Shown piece by piece: positions 17,146 to 25,791 of a stretch of 64,000 bases of DNA. The notes beneath the pieces were generated by a model. It was not told the DNA's origin, made no database searches, and saw nothing but the letters and a program-made list of their open reading frames with translations. The position numbers and the translations under genes were made by a program. Source of the DNA: Lachnotalea sp. AF33-28 (GTDB taxonomy: Bacteria; Bacillota; Clostridia; Lachnospirales; Lachnospiraceae); NCBI RefSeq assembly GCF_003477885.1, contig NZ_QUEE01000006.1:186001-250000 (forward strand). Direction: 5' to 3'. Within the stretch, counting starts at the first letter, position 1. Every line of letters starts with the position of its first letter.

Positions 17146-18900
17146 TCAGATCTTATAGGGAAAATACAGATAGAAGACAGTCCCCTCATTTTCTGCGCTC
17201 TCGATCTGCATTGAAAATTCATCCCCATAGAGAAGGTGCATGCGCAGCGCCACGTTGTGCAGCCCTATGTGCTCTTTGGGGTCGGGATCGAAGTCTGTTA
17301 CCGCTTCCCGCAGCGTTTCCAGGGTTTTTGCCGGCATGCCTGCGCCGTTGTCGCGTATGGAAAGGCAGCATTTCCCGTCCTCACATGTAAACGAAATCCA
17401 GATGTGGCTGTCCGGCGTGATCTGCTTGGACAGTCCGTGGAAGACCGCGTTTTCCACGATGGGCTGAATGAACAGCTTGGGCACCAGCGTGTTCTGGCTG
17501 TCTTCCTGAACGGAGATGGAGATGCCGAGTTGATTTCCATAACGCAGGGTTAGGATATCCAGATAACTTCTCGTAAAGTCCAGCTCCGTTTCCAGCGGAA
17601 CCAGATCCGTGGATTCAATGGCATAGCGCAGCAGACGGCTTAGGGCCAGCGTCAGCTTCGGCACCTGATGCCGGTAGCCCAGGGCTTCCGATTCCAGCAT
17701 ATGGATCATATTGAGCGTATTGAACAGAAAATGAGGGTTGATCTGGGCCTGAAGCGCCATCATCCTGGTCTGGTTCAGCAGACTGACACGGGCGTTTAGC
17801 TCGTCAGAGAGCTGTTTATTGCTCTGCATATAGAAAGTGATCTGCTGTGCGATGTATTTGATATCCCGGTCGTTGACCAGTTCCACAGGGGAGGTCTTGG
17901 GGGACTGGAGCATGGTGATCAGGGAACGGATCGGTTTGGTAGCGCGGAAGGTGAAGAACAGGGACATCAGGATGCTTGCAAAAAGGATGACAAAAAGCAG
18001 GGACGCGGTGAGGGCTCTGGCATAGGAGAGACGCTGCGAATAGTCCGAGAGCTCAGAAACAATCACGTAGCTGAAAGGGTATTCCTTAGAATGCATCTGG
18101 TTATAGGTATAGGTTTTATTTCCGTTTTCAAAGAGGTGAAACGCTTCCTCGCTGCTGCCGTCAAACTGTGAGAGGGCGGGTACCGCCGTAAGAGGTTCTA
18201 ACAGTTCCTTCTGACCGTCCCGGTACATGATCTCTCCATCGTCCGTTACGATATAGATGGACTGTGTTTTGCTGGAGGTCGGCATGAGCTCCGGCAGTTT
18301 GGAGAGGTTCAAATTGATGACAATGGCAGAATTTCCCTCTTTGCCGGGAATCTGCTTCATGAGACAAAGCAGGTAGGGAAAGATCCCGTTCTTACAGCGT
18401 GGGTATAAAATATAACCGTCCGGATTGTCGGAGAGATGATCCATCCAGTTATCGTCGGACAGATAGGAGACGGGAATGTGCTGCGTGGAAGTCAGGACCG
18501 TCTGCTGGATCCCTGAGTAAAGATAGATGGAATCGATGGTGTTCTGGCGGCTGCTGTAGGATTTCAGCTGCTCCTGAAGGCGGGAATACATTCCGTCTAA
18601 AAAAGCTTCAGGATTGCTGGAATGGAAATAAATGCTGCACAGATCCTCCGTATCCAGGATGGCCATGATATACCGGGCGTCCTTTATGAAATCATCCACC
18701 GAATTTTTCAGCGTCTCCACCTGATTTCTGCCGCTTGTCAGGGATTCCTGTTCGATAATCGTCCTGGAATTATGATAGATGTAGAAGGCGAATATGGAGA
18801 ATAGGAATAAAATACAGAAAAACAGCAGCAGGAAATTGCGGAAAAAGTAGCGGCTTGAGAAAAAACGGCGCGCGCTTAGCGCCTTAAGCATTTTCATCAT
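17146..18900 (-). CDS. Sensor histidine kinase, YesM/LytS type
   Basis: A 584-residue membrane kinase. TM1 is at about residues 20-42 and TM2 at about 290-315, enclosing a ~250-residue extracellular sensor. A HAMP-like linker (RATKPIRSL) follows, then the His_kinase domain with the phospho-His in QINPHFLFNTLNMIHML, and the ATPase with PIVENAVFHGL, DNGAGMPA and GLHNVALRM. It should sense extracellular sugar or a loaded binding protein and phosphorylate the regulator at 18884. Its start overlaps the end of that gene by 17 bases, so the two are translated together. Confidence 0.92.
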   Translation of the reverse strand: MMKMLKALSARRFFSSRYFFRNFLLLFFCILFLFSIFAFYIYHNSRTIIEQESLTSGRNQVETLKNSVDDFIKDARYIMAILDTEDLCSIYFHSSNPEAFLDGMYSRLQEQLKSYSSRQNTIDSIYLYSGIQQTVLTSTQHIPVSYLSDDNWMDHLSDNPDGYILYPRCKNGIFPYLLCLMKQIPGKEGNSAIVINLNLSKLPELMPTSSKTQSIYIVTDDGEIMYRDGQKELLEPLTAVPALSQFDGSSEEAFHLFENGNKTYTYNQMHSKEYPFSYVIVSELSDYSQRLSYARALTASLLFVILFASILMSLFFTFRATKPIRSLITMLQSPKTSPVELVNDRDIKYIAQQITFYMQSNKQLSDELNARVSLLNQTRMMALQAQINPHFLFNTLNMIHMLESEALGYRHQVPKLTLALSRLLRYAIESTDLVPLETELDFTRSYLDILTLRYGNQLGISISVQEDSQNTLVPKLFIQPIVENAVFHGLSKQITPDSHIWISFTCEDGKCCLSIRDNGAGMPAKTLETLREAVTDFDPDPKEHIGLHNVALRMHLLYGDEFSMQIESAENEGTVFYLYFPYKI

Positions 18901-20137
18901 TAAAATCCCCCATCTTCAGTATAATGCGGCGGTATTCAGTCGGGCTGTAGGACGTATACTGCCGGAAATTTATGAAAAAGCGGTTCCGGCTCTGATAACC
19001 GACCGCTTTGGCGATATCGCCGACCTTCATACGCGTACCGAGGAGTTCTACTGCTTTTTTCATGCGCACGGTGGTCAGATAATTCAGAAAACTCATGCCG
19101 GTCTTCTGTTTAAAATACCTGCTGAAGTAAGCGGAAGACAGATAAACTGTGTCGGCCACGTCCTCTCTGGTCAGGTCCATAGAATAGTGCGTCTCAATGA
19201 AATCGATGGCCTTTTGGATCACACTGCTGTCCTGAACCGTATCCGTATTCGCATCGTTACTTCCCGCTTTGAGTCCTGAACCCGGAAGGGGGAGACTGCT
19301 CCCGGCGCTTCCTCTGCGGGTATCCAGCAGTTTTTTCAGTGATGAAAAACAGTAGACCGAGTCGATGGAACAGATGAGATGGAGATTCTGCTCAATCTGA
19401 TCCAGCAGCAGGCCCGTGTCAAGGCGCCCCGGCTCCTCTCCGGTGATCAGTATGAAGTCGTAGTGGAAGCGCGTTTTCATGACCAGATAGGCATGGGTGT
19501 CGGGAAAGGTCATTTTGACCATATTCAGAAGCGCTGTGGGCAGCGTCTCCAGCCCATAACTCCATTGAAAGTCCCGGTCGGATTCCCTGGTGCAGGAGAT
19601 TCTTAACAGGACTCCCGCGCTTTTCTCCAGAGTAAACGGAAAATTCATCTTATGAAAATGCTGTTCTAACATTTCAGGGGTGGAATAGGCCTTAGTCAGC
19701 AGATCAATGAAAAACAGTTCGTATTCTTCGGAGGAATAATCCATATCCCTGCGCATGGAATAGAGCTGCTGCAGGGCATTTCTGCAGGAGTCCATGCTCG
19801 CGGTAAGCTCTTCGAAATCGATGGGTTTTAACAGATAGTTGCTGACATTATAACGGAGCGCCTGCTTGGCATACTCAAATTCACTGTATCCGCTGATGAT
19901 GATCACCATTGTGTTTGGACAGGACTCCTGAATGAAGCGGGCCAGCTCCAGGCCGTCCATCTTCGGCATGCGTATATCGGTGATGACGATGTCCGCAGTA
20001 TGGGTCTTCAGCCAGTCCGCCGCCTCCCTCCCGTTGGAAAATGTCCCCTCTATTTCATAGCCGTTTAATTCTGTCAGTATGAAATTTTTTAAAGATACTC
20101 TTGTAATCATTTCATCATCCACAATGATAATGCGCAT
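18884..20137 (-). CDS. AraC-type response regulator, YesN-like
   Basis: A 417-residue response regulator. The receiver domain occupies residues 1-120 with acidic pocket Asp7/Asp8 and phospho-acceptor Asp54 in VITDIRMPKMDG; the conserved Lys is in NYLLKPIDF. A middle region of ~180 residues precedes a C-terminal AraC double helix-turn-helix (VADTVYLSSAYFSRYFKQ and DIAKAVGYQSRNRFF). It lies divergent from the transporter operon and is the obvious activator of both flanking operons, whose promoters share AAAACATCACTGGAA. Three GTATCGTTTY boxes in front of it suggest autoregulation. Confidence 0.92.
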   Translation of the reverse strand: MRIIIVDDEMITRVSLKNFILTELNGYEIEGTFSNGREAADWLKTHTADIVITDIRMPKMDGLELARFIQESCPNTMVIIISGYSEFEYAKQALRYNVSNYLLKPIDFEELTASMDSCRNALQQLYSMRRDMDYSSEEYELFFIDLLTKAYSTPEMLEQHFHKMNFPFTLEKSAGVLLRISCTRESDRDFQWSYGLETLPTALLNMVKMTFPDTHAYLVMKTRFHYDFILITGEEPGRLDTGLLLDQIEQNLHLICSIDSVYCFSSLKKLLDTRRGSAGSSLPLPGSGLKAGSNDANTDTVQDSSVIQKAIDFIETHYSMDLTREDVADTVYLSSAYFSRYFKQKTGMSFLNYLTTVRMKKAVELLGTRMKVGDIAKAVGYQSRNRFFINFRQYTSYSPTEYRRIILKMGDFNDENA

Positions 20138-20160
20138 ATCCCGTATCCCCCGTTTCGTTT

Positions 20161-20236
20161 GTATCGTTTTTCATTATTATATGATAAATGTATCGTTTTC
20201 ACAATCAGATGCCGTAACTTGGAAATGAAACGATAC
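20161..20236. promoter_or_regulatory. Three GTATCGTTTY operator boxes in the divergent intergenic region
   Basis: GTATCGTTTT occurs twice in direct orientation (20161-20170 and 20190-20199, 29 bases apart), and its inverse GAAACGATAC lies at 20227-20236. The first box is just downstream of the expected start of the regulator transcript, the second is inside the spacer of the regulator promoter, and the third is upstream of the transporter promoter. Such an arrangement fits an AraC-type protein binding repeated sites and controlling both directions. Confidence 0.5.
20176..20204 (-). promoter_or_regulatory. Promoter of the yesNM-like operon
   Basis: On the minus strand TTGTGA (20204-20199) and TATAAT (20181-20176) are separated by 17 bases and read toward the response regulator start at 20137. 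A GTATCGTTTT box sits in the spacer, so binding there would block or modulate this promoter. Confidence 0.55.
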
Positions 20237-20240
20237 CGGA

Positions 20241-20286
20241 TGTAACAAAACATCACTGGAAGAGACCTGAAATATTCCGTTATAAT
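20241..20286 (+). promoter_or_regulatory. Promoter of the transporter/hydrolase operon with shared regulon motif
   Basis: TATAAT lies at 20281-20286, and 19 bases upstream of it ends AAAACATCACTGGAA (20247-20261), extended to the left by TGTAAC. The motif and spacing match the GH2 operon promoter at 11248-11292. There is no good -35 box, which suggests dependence on the YesN-like activator. Confidence 0.65.
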
Positions 20287-20318
20287 TGTTTCATCAATAC
20301 GGAAGGGGCTTTTAAGAA

Positions 20319-21251
20319 ATGGAGAAAGTCAGAAAGAAAAAAACGATGAACAGCGCCGTTTTCCGTGAAAACTTTTGGCTGACAATGATGGTTCTGCCAG
20401 GCGCGCTGCTGCTGTTGATTTTTAATTACGTTCCCATGGTGGGAGTGGTGATGGCATTTAAGAAATATAATCCGATTCTGGGAATCTGGGGAAGTCCGTG
20501 GTGCGGATTGGATAACTTTGAGTTCTTCTTCACATCACAGGATGCGGTCAGAGTGATCCGCAATACGCTGGGCTACAGCGTTACCTTTCTGGTGCTGGAT
20601 CTGATCGCCGGGGTCGGGCTGGCGATTATGTTTTACAATCTAAGGTCCCGCAGAGCTCTTAAGTTTTACAATACGGTGGTGATCCTTCCGCGATTTATGT
20701 CCATGGTAATTATTGCGTTTATTGTATACACGCTGCTGAATCCTTCCTACGGAATATTTAATACCATAATAAAAAGCCTGGGCGGAAACGGAGTGCAGTG
20801 GTATATGCAGCCAGTCTACTGGCCGGTTATACTGACCGCGGTACATATCTGGCAGACGGTGGGAATGAACAGCATCATCTATTACGCGTCCTTAATGGGG
20901 CTGGATGAATCGCTGATCGAGGCGGCACAGCTGGACGGAGCCAACAAATGGAAACAGACCCTGCATGTTGTGATTCCTCATCTGGTACCGGTCATGGTGA
21001 TCACCACGATCCTCGGCATCGGACATCTCTTTTCCGGAGATTTCGGACTTTTCTACCAGGTGACAAAGGATGTGGGGCTCCTTTATCCGACGACGGACAT
21101 TATCAACACCTATACATTCCGTGCCCTGCAGAACGGGGCTCTGGAAAAGTCTACGGCTGTGGGCCTGTTCCAGTCGCTGACCGGACTGATACTGGTTGTA
21201 ACCACAAACGGTATCGTGCGCAAGATCAGCCCGGACAACAGTATGTTTTAA
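20319..21251 (+). CDS. Carbohydrate ABC transporter permease, LplB/YesP type
   Basis: A 310-residue membrane permease, paralogous to the one at 2242 with the same NYVPMVGVVMAFKKY and GIWGSPWCGLDNF signatures. The EAA loop is EAAQLDGANKWKQ. About six hydrophobic segments are visible. It forms the channel of an oligosaccharide importer with the next gene. It is the first gene after the promoter at 20241-20286; GGAAGGGGC lies ahead of its ATG. The ATPase is not encoded nearby. Confidence 0.92.
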   Translation: MEKVRKKKTMNSAVFRENFWLTMMVLPGALLLLIFNYVPMVGVVMAFKKYNPILGIWGSPWCGLDNFEFFFTSQDAVRVIRNTLGYSVTFLVLDLIAGVGLAIMFYNLRSRRALKFYNTVVILPRFMSMVIIAFIVYTLLNPSYGIFNTIIKSLGGNGVQWYMQPVYWPVILTAVHIWQTVGMNSIIYYASLMGLDESLIEAAQLDGANKWKQTLHVVIPHLVPVMVITTILGIGHLFSGDFGLFYQVTKDVGLLYPTTDIINTYTFRALQNGALEKSTAVGLFQSLTGLILVVTTNGIVRKISPDNSMF

Positions 21252-21267
21252 AAGCGAGGTTAATGTG

Positions 21268-22176
21268 ATGAAAAATGAAATGCTTCCCGCCGGCAGGCGG
21301 AAAAAGAAAATATCCTGGGGACAGGCCGTTCTTCATCTGATTTTTATCGTTATGGTGCTGATGTATCTGATCCCGTTTTTACTGGTGATATCAATTTCCT
21401 TTTCAGATGAGGCCTCGGTGATCAAAGAAGGCTATTCGCTGATTCCGCACCAGTTTTCCCTGGCAGCCTATAAGCTGGCGTTCCGAAACCCGGAACAGAT
21501 GCTTCAGTCCTATAAAGTCACGATTATATTCACGCTGGCTGCCACCGCACTGTCGGTGCTGGTTATGGGAGTAATGGCATATCCACTGGCCAGACCGAAT
21601 TTTAAATTGAGAAAGCCCTTCACATTTTTTGTGGTGTTCACCATGCTGTTTTCAGGCGGACTGGTGCCCAGCTACATATTGAATGTACAGTATCTTCACT
21701 TGAACGATACGATGTGGATCTATATCCTGCCCGGTTTGATCTCGGCCTACAATCTGATCATTATCCGGACAAATTATAAGAGCCTCCCGAATGAACTGAT
21801 TGAAGCTGCCAAAGTGGATGGAGCAAAGGAGCTCTACATCTGTTTTAAGATTGTAATGCCGCTCTGCAAACCGGTTTTAGCATCCGTCGGGTTCCTCTTC
21901 TTAGTGGCAAAGTGGAATGACTGGATGACCTCACTTCTCTATATACATGACGCGAAACTGTATTCCCTGCAGTATTTGCTGCAGAAGATCTTAAAGGAAT
22001 CAGAGTATTTGAAACAGCTGGCGGAGACCGGCCAGCTCATGGGCGGAGAGGTATTCCCTTCGGAAAGCTTCCGGTATGCGATGGCGCTGCTGGCGGCAGG
22101 TCCGGTGCTGGTAGTTTTCCCGTTTTTCCAGAAATACTTTGCCAAGGGCATGACATTGGGCGGAGTAAAAGGCTGA
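21268..22176 (+). CDS. Carbohydrate ABC transporter permease, YtcP/YesQ type
   Basis: A 302-residue membrane permease with the family pattern VISISFSDEASVIKEGYSLIP, the loop LFSGGLVPSY, the EAA motif ELIEAAKVDGAK, and the tail FFQKYFAKGMTLGGVKG. It partners the LplB-type permease 16 bases upstream. The ATG at 21268 is preferred to the GTG one codon earlier; GCGAGGT lies before both. No unusual feature. Confidence 0.9.
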   Translation: MKNEMLPAGRRKKKISWGQAVLHLIFIVMVLMYLIPFLLVISISFSDEASVIKEGYSLIPHQFSLAAYKLAFRNPEQMLQSYKVTIIFTLAATALSVLVMGVMAYPLARPNFKLRKPFTFFVVFTMLFSGGLVPSYILNVQYLHLNDTMWIYILPGLISAYNLIIIRTNYKSLPNELIEAAKVDGAKELYICFKIVMPLCKPVLASVGFLFLVAKWNDWMTSLLYIHDAKLYSLQYLLQKILKESEYLKQLAETGQLMGGEVFPSESFRYAMALLAAGPVLVVFPFFQKYFAKGMTLGGVKG

Positions 22177-22245
22177 TAGACAGGCTTAATCGCCGGTTTT
22201 ATACAACAGGCGCAGCAAATATTTAATGAAAAGGAGAGTAAGACA

Positions 22246-23868
22246 ATGAAACTTACAAGAAAGGTATTGGCACTTGCAATGGCGTTTATCATGACGCTTG
22301 CACTTGCCGGCTGTGGAAATAAATCCACAGGAGAAACTACGACTGCAGCTGAAAAGGAAACAACAACTGCAGCGGCTTCAACCGCGGCACAGGCCGGGGA
22401 GGGCGGCGACGAATCCAAAGAGCCCGTCAAGCTGGTATGGTGGTACCGCGGCAACGGAGAGCAGAAGGACACCAAGATGGTGCAGGAAGCGCTGAATGAA
22501 AAACTGAAAACATATCCGGGGCTGGAACATGTGACGGTGGAACTGAAATGCTATACGGCCTCTGAATATAAGCAGGCGGTTACGCTGGCACAGTCTTCCC
22601 GCGAGCAGATCGATATTTTAAATACGGTGAATCTGGACTTCTCGGAAGAGGTGGAAAAAGGCAGCCTGGTTCCGCTGGATGATCTGATTGCATCTGTGGA
22701 CGGACTGAAGGATATACTGCCTGACTGGTTATGGGAACTTGGCAGCGTGGACGGACAGATTTACATGGTGCCGAATTACCAGAGAGCGTCGAACATGAAT
22801 TATCTGGTAACGCCTACAGAATGGCTGGAGAAATACGGTGATGCCGAAAAGATTGAGGAAACATTGAAAATGGATGACAGCCACCTGGCTGAGAAAGCCG
22901 CTGTACTGGAAGAGTATGTAAGAAATGTACAGGCAGGCGAAGGCGCAACCCATTACATGCCTCCGATGGGATCCATGGTTTACAGCGGATTCGGCATCAA
23001 CGATTTTACGGATACCATTTACGGAGATTATATTAAAGATGCGAACGGCAATACCGTATTTAATAAGTATGTTACGGAAAAGATGAAGCAGGCTTTTGAG
23101 CTTTCTGCAAAAGAATATGAAGAGGGCCTGATTCATCCCGATATCCTCACAATTAATTCTAAGGATTTTGACGGAGCCAACATGTTAAATGACGTTTCCT
23201 ACGTATTCTGCATCAATAACCAGTTTGGCGATTCGGAACGTGTTTCACAGATTTACAGCACCATGTACGGCATGGATATCACAGCGATCCCTACAAAAGA
23301 GCAGTACTATATCATCAACACATGGGGAGCGGGCGGCAACGGTATTTCCTCCAGCTGCGAGCATCCGGAAGAAGCGATACGCTTTATTAACGCTATGACT
23401 TCTGAAGAAGGAAAAGAACTGTATAATCTTATGGTTTATGGAATTGAAGATGTTCATTACAAAAAAATCGATGACAACCATATAGAGACCCTGGAGTATT
23501 CAGGAACTCAGGGCGGTGTGGATACCTCCTATGCCGCTATGAAATGGATCATCGGCAATACGTTTAACGCTTATCTGAACCAGGCATGCACGGACGATGA
23601 AGTGGAACTGTCCTTACAGCTGAATGAGTCCGATTCCAATATTAAATCAGATCTGATCGGCTGTACATTTAAGACAGACGCAATCAAGACGGAACTGGAG
23701 CAGACCACCGCTGTGGTAACAGAGTACAGCAAACCTCTGATGTACGGCGTAATGGGAAGCGGATGGGAAAGTACATACAGTGATTTCATTGATAAGATGA
23801 AGAATGCCGGAGTAGAGAAGGCTGCCGCAGAACTGCAGTCTCAAGTAGACGCGTTCTTGGCAAAATAA
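22246..23868 (+). CDS. Extracellular oligosaccharide-binding lipoprotein
   Basis: A 540-residue solute-binding lipoprotein. The signal peptide ends in the lipobox LAGC at residues 21-24, then a Thr/Ala/Glu-rich linker of about 35 residues leads to the binding domain beginning VKLVWWYRGNGEQ. It is the capture component of the importer encoded just upstream, equivalent to Bacillus YesO/LipO. AAAAGGAGAG precedes the ATG. A GC-rich hairpin follows the gene, so this gene and the permeases may be transcribed more than the enzymes downstream. Confidence 0.9.
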   Translation: MKLTRKVLALAMAFIMTLALAGCGNKSTGETTTAAEKETTTAAASTAAQAGEGGDESKEPVKLVWWYRGNGEQKDTKMVQEALNEKLKTYPGLEHVTVELKCYTASEYKQAVTLAQSSREQIDILNTVNLDFSEEVEKGSLVPLDDLIASVDGLKDILPDWLWELGSVDGQIYMVPNYQRASNMNYLVTPTEWLEKYGDAEKIEETLKMDDSHLAEKAAVLEEYVRNVQAGEGATHYMPPMGSMVYSGFGINDFTDTIYGDYIKDANGNTVFNKYVTEKMKQAFELSAKEYEEGLIHPDILTINSKDFDGANMLNDVSYVFCINNQFGDSERVSQIYSTMYGMDITAIPTKEQYYIINTWGAGGNGISSSCEHPEEAIRFINAMTSEEGKELYNLMVYGIEDVHYKKIDDNHIETLEYSGTQGGVDTSYAAMKWIIGNTFNAYLNQACTDDEVELSLQLNESDSNIKSDLIGCTFKTDAIKTELEQTTAVVTEYSKPLMYGVMGSGWESTYSDFIDKMKNAGVEKAAAELQSQVDAFLAK

Positions 23869-23877
23869 TGACCGGAG

Positions 23878-23919
23878 AACCGCGGCTGGCTGTTTGGAAG
23901 AACGGCCGCCGCGGTTTTA
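23878..23919 (+). terminator. Internal (partial) terminator after the binding-protein gene
   Basis: AACCGCGGC (23878-23886) pairs with GCCGCGGTT (23908-23916) and is followed by TTAT, a weak U-run. It lies between the transporter genes and the enzyme genes of the same direction. Hairpins in this place commonly make expression of the binding protein higher than that of the enzymes. Confidence 0.55.
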
Positions 23920-23943
23920 TGTAAATCAGGAGCAAAGGCGGGA

Positions 23944-25791
23944 ATGGAGCGATTTATGGAAAATAAGGATTGGATGCAGCGGCTGCTGCATAGAAAAATT
24001 GACAATGAGAGCGAACGGTACGACGAGGCGGAGGCCATGCTCACAGTGCGCCAGGAGAACTGGAAGGGCGGTTACCACACCAGAAAGACCGGTATCCTGC
24101 ACCCTCTTAGGGATGCGGCTGAGTATGCGGACGCGATTTTCCAGGCTGGGCGGACAGATTTATTTGAGCGGGGGGAGCAGGTGATACAAAAGGTCTGCCA
24201 TCTGCAGGATGACCGGCCGGACAGCCGGACCTTTGGCCTATGGTCCTACTATATGGAGGAACCCTTAGACAGCATGATTGCGCCGGATTATAACTGGGCG
24301 GACTTTATATCAAAATGCCTTCTGGGCATCCGGATTCTGGCCGGGGAACGCGTGTCGGAAGAAACAAAAGAGATGATGGATCAGTCCATAAGGCGGGCGG
24401 CCCTTTGCAGCATTAAGAGAAATGTGGGGCTGGATTATACCAATATAGCCCTGATGAGCAGCATGACGATCCTGTCGGCGGGAGAGCTGTTGAAAGACTG
24501 TGCAATCCTTCAGGCAGGAAAAGACCGTCTGGAGAAGCTTTACAGATACACGGAATTTAACGGCTCGTTTTCCGAGTACAACAGCTCCGCATATATCCTT
24601 GTGGCGCTGAATGAAATCGCCAGAATGAGGAGATTTTTCCATGATCCTGAATGTCTTGCCATGGCTGAAGCGTTTAACAGCTATGCCTGGGACTGCCTCT
24701 CCAACCATTACAACCCGTGGATCAACCAACTTGCGCCTCCCCAGGCAAGAGCGTATTCGGATCTGGATAAGGGCGCTCTGGCCTGGAATGTTTTTCTGGG
24801 AACCGGAGGAAGGTTTGGCCGTATTCCGGGAGGAGCTGCGGATGTTTCTGATCCGGACTGGCCGGATCAGGTTTCTTTGGACCAGATATCTGTGGAATCC
24901 CTGCTTTACCCGCCGGAATGCCCTGATGTATATCTCTGCCGCTTTACAGAGAAAGAAAGATTTCTGGCCCATACATACTATAAAAAGAACGGATTGAGAG
25001 AGGCTGGGACCGATACCACGATTATAAGGGATTTGGATCATCCTGATCTTAAAGCGTATTCGTTTTTGACGGAGAAATACTCCATGGGCATCTTTGAAGC
25101 ATCGGACTGCTGGAATCAGAGACGCAACGGCATGGTGGTCTGGGGTGAGGGAAATCCGGCCTATATGCGCATCCGGGGGTTGATCGGGGATTACGATTTC
25201 TGTTCCGCCATGGTGTACGGTGTGCAGGAGAATAACCGGATGGCCGGACATCTGGGATTTGTATCGGACCGCGGAAGCTTCCATTATATCCTGGACAAGC
25301 AAAAAGACGGCGTCTATGAAACCGACAGACTCTGTTTTTGTTTTGAACTGGGAGGACGGGAAGACCTTGCCTTTGAAAAGGACGGCGATGCCTATGTGAT
25401 ACGTGACAAAGAACTGACCGTAAAGGTGAAGATCTATCAGTTCGTTTTTGACGGGAAACCGGTGGACGCCCATATAGGCGATGATGGGAAAAGGCTTTAT
25501 CTCACAGGTTATGAAGGAGAGAAGAAGCTGCTTGATATAAAACAGCTTGAGAAGACCTACGGTGTCTTTTCGATTGAAGTCCTGGAAAATTGCAGCAAAG
25601 AGGACGGGAGCTGCGGGGGAACGTCAGAGGTTCAGGTTGAAACCAGGCTGGACAATGAAATACTGCACTCAGAAGGAAGGTTCGGCCAAAGCGCCTGGAC
25701 GCTGGAATCACCGGTTTTTGCCGTGCCGTTTTTGGAAGCGTCCCGCATATGCAGCGCCGGAAGCGGCCTGAAAGGTAAAAGAAAGCTATGA
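23944..25791 (+). CDS. Uncharacterised (alpha/alpha)-toroid protein, possible polysaccharide lyase or hydrolase
   Basis: I do not recognise a named family in this 615-residue protein. Residues about 1-330 look like an alpha/alpha toroid (for example GLDYTNIALMSSMTILSAGE and SFSEYNSSAYILVALNEIA), and the rest is mainly beta strands, such as NRMAGHLGFVSDRGSFHYIL. That order is the architecture of several polysaccharide lyase families (heparinase II and chondroitinase folds). There is no signal peptide. It is followed with a 4-base overlap by a GH105/88 enzyme, which typically trims unsaturated uronic acids made by a lyase. A lyase role is therefore attractive but not shown. Either ATG 23944 or ATG 23956 could be the start. 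Confidence 0.6.
   Translation: MERFMENKDWMQRLLHRKIDNESERYDEAEAMLTVRQENWKGGYHTRKTGILHPLRDAAEYADAIFQAGRTDLFERGEQVIQKVCHLQDDRPDSRTFGLWSYYMEEPLDSMIAPDYNWADFISKCLLGIRILAGERVSEETKEMMDQSIRRAALCSIKRNVGLDYTNIALMSSMTILSAGELLKDCAILQAGKDRLEKLYRYTEFNGSFSEYNSSAYILVALNEIARMRRFFHDPECLAMAEAFNSYAWDCLSNHYNPWINQLAPPQARAYSDLDKGALAWNVFLGTGGRFGRIPGGAADVSDPDWPDQVSLDQISVESLLYPPECPDVYLCRFTEKERFLAHTYYKKNGLREAGTDTTIIRDLDHPDLKAYSFLTEKYSMGIFEASDCWNQRRNGMVVWGEGNPAYMRIRGLIGDYDFCSAMVYGVQENNRMAGHLGFVSDRGSFHYILDKQKDGVYETDRLCFCFELGGREDLAFEKDGDAYVIRDKELTVKVKIYQFVFDGKPVDAHIGDDGKRLYLTGYEGEKKLLDIKQLEKTYGVFSIEVLENCSKEDGSCGGTSEVQVETRLDNEILHSEGRFGQSAWTLESPVFAVPFLEASRICSAGSGLKGKRKL

Noticed and set aside
20161..20236. CcpA cre sites in the divergent region
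   Set aside because: The ATCG/CGAT cores look similar, but the spacing of the flanking conserved bases does not fit the cre consensus.
24310..25473. A 387-codon minus-strand frame
   Set aside because: It is long but lies wholly inside the toroid protein gene, and its translation has no domain pattern.
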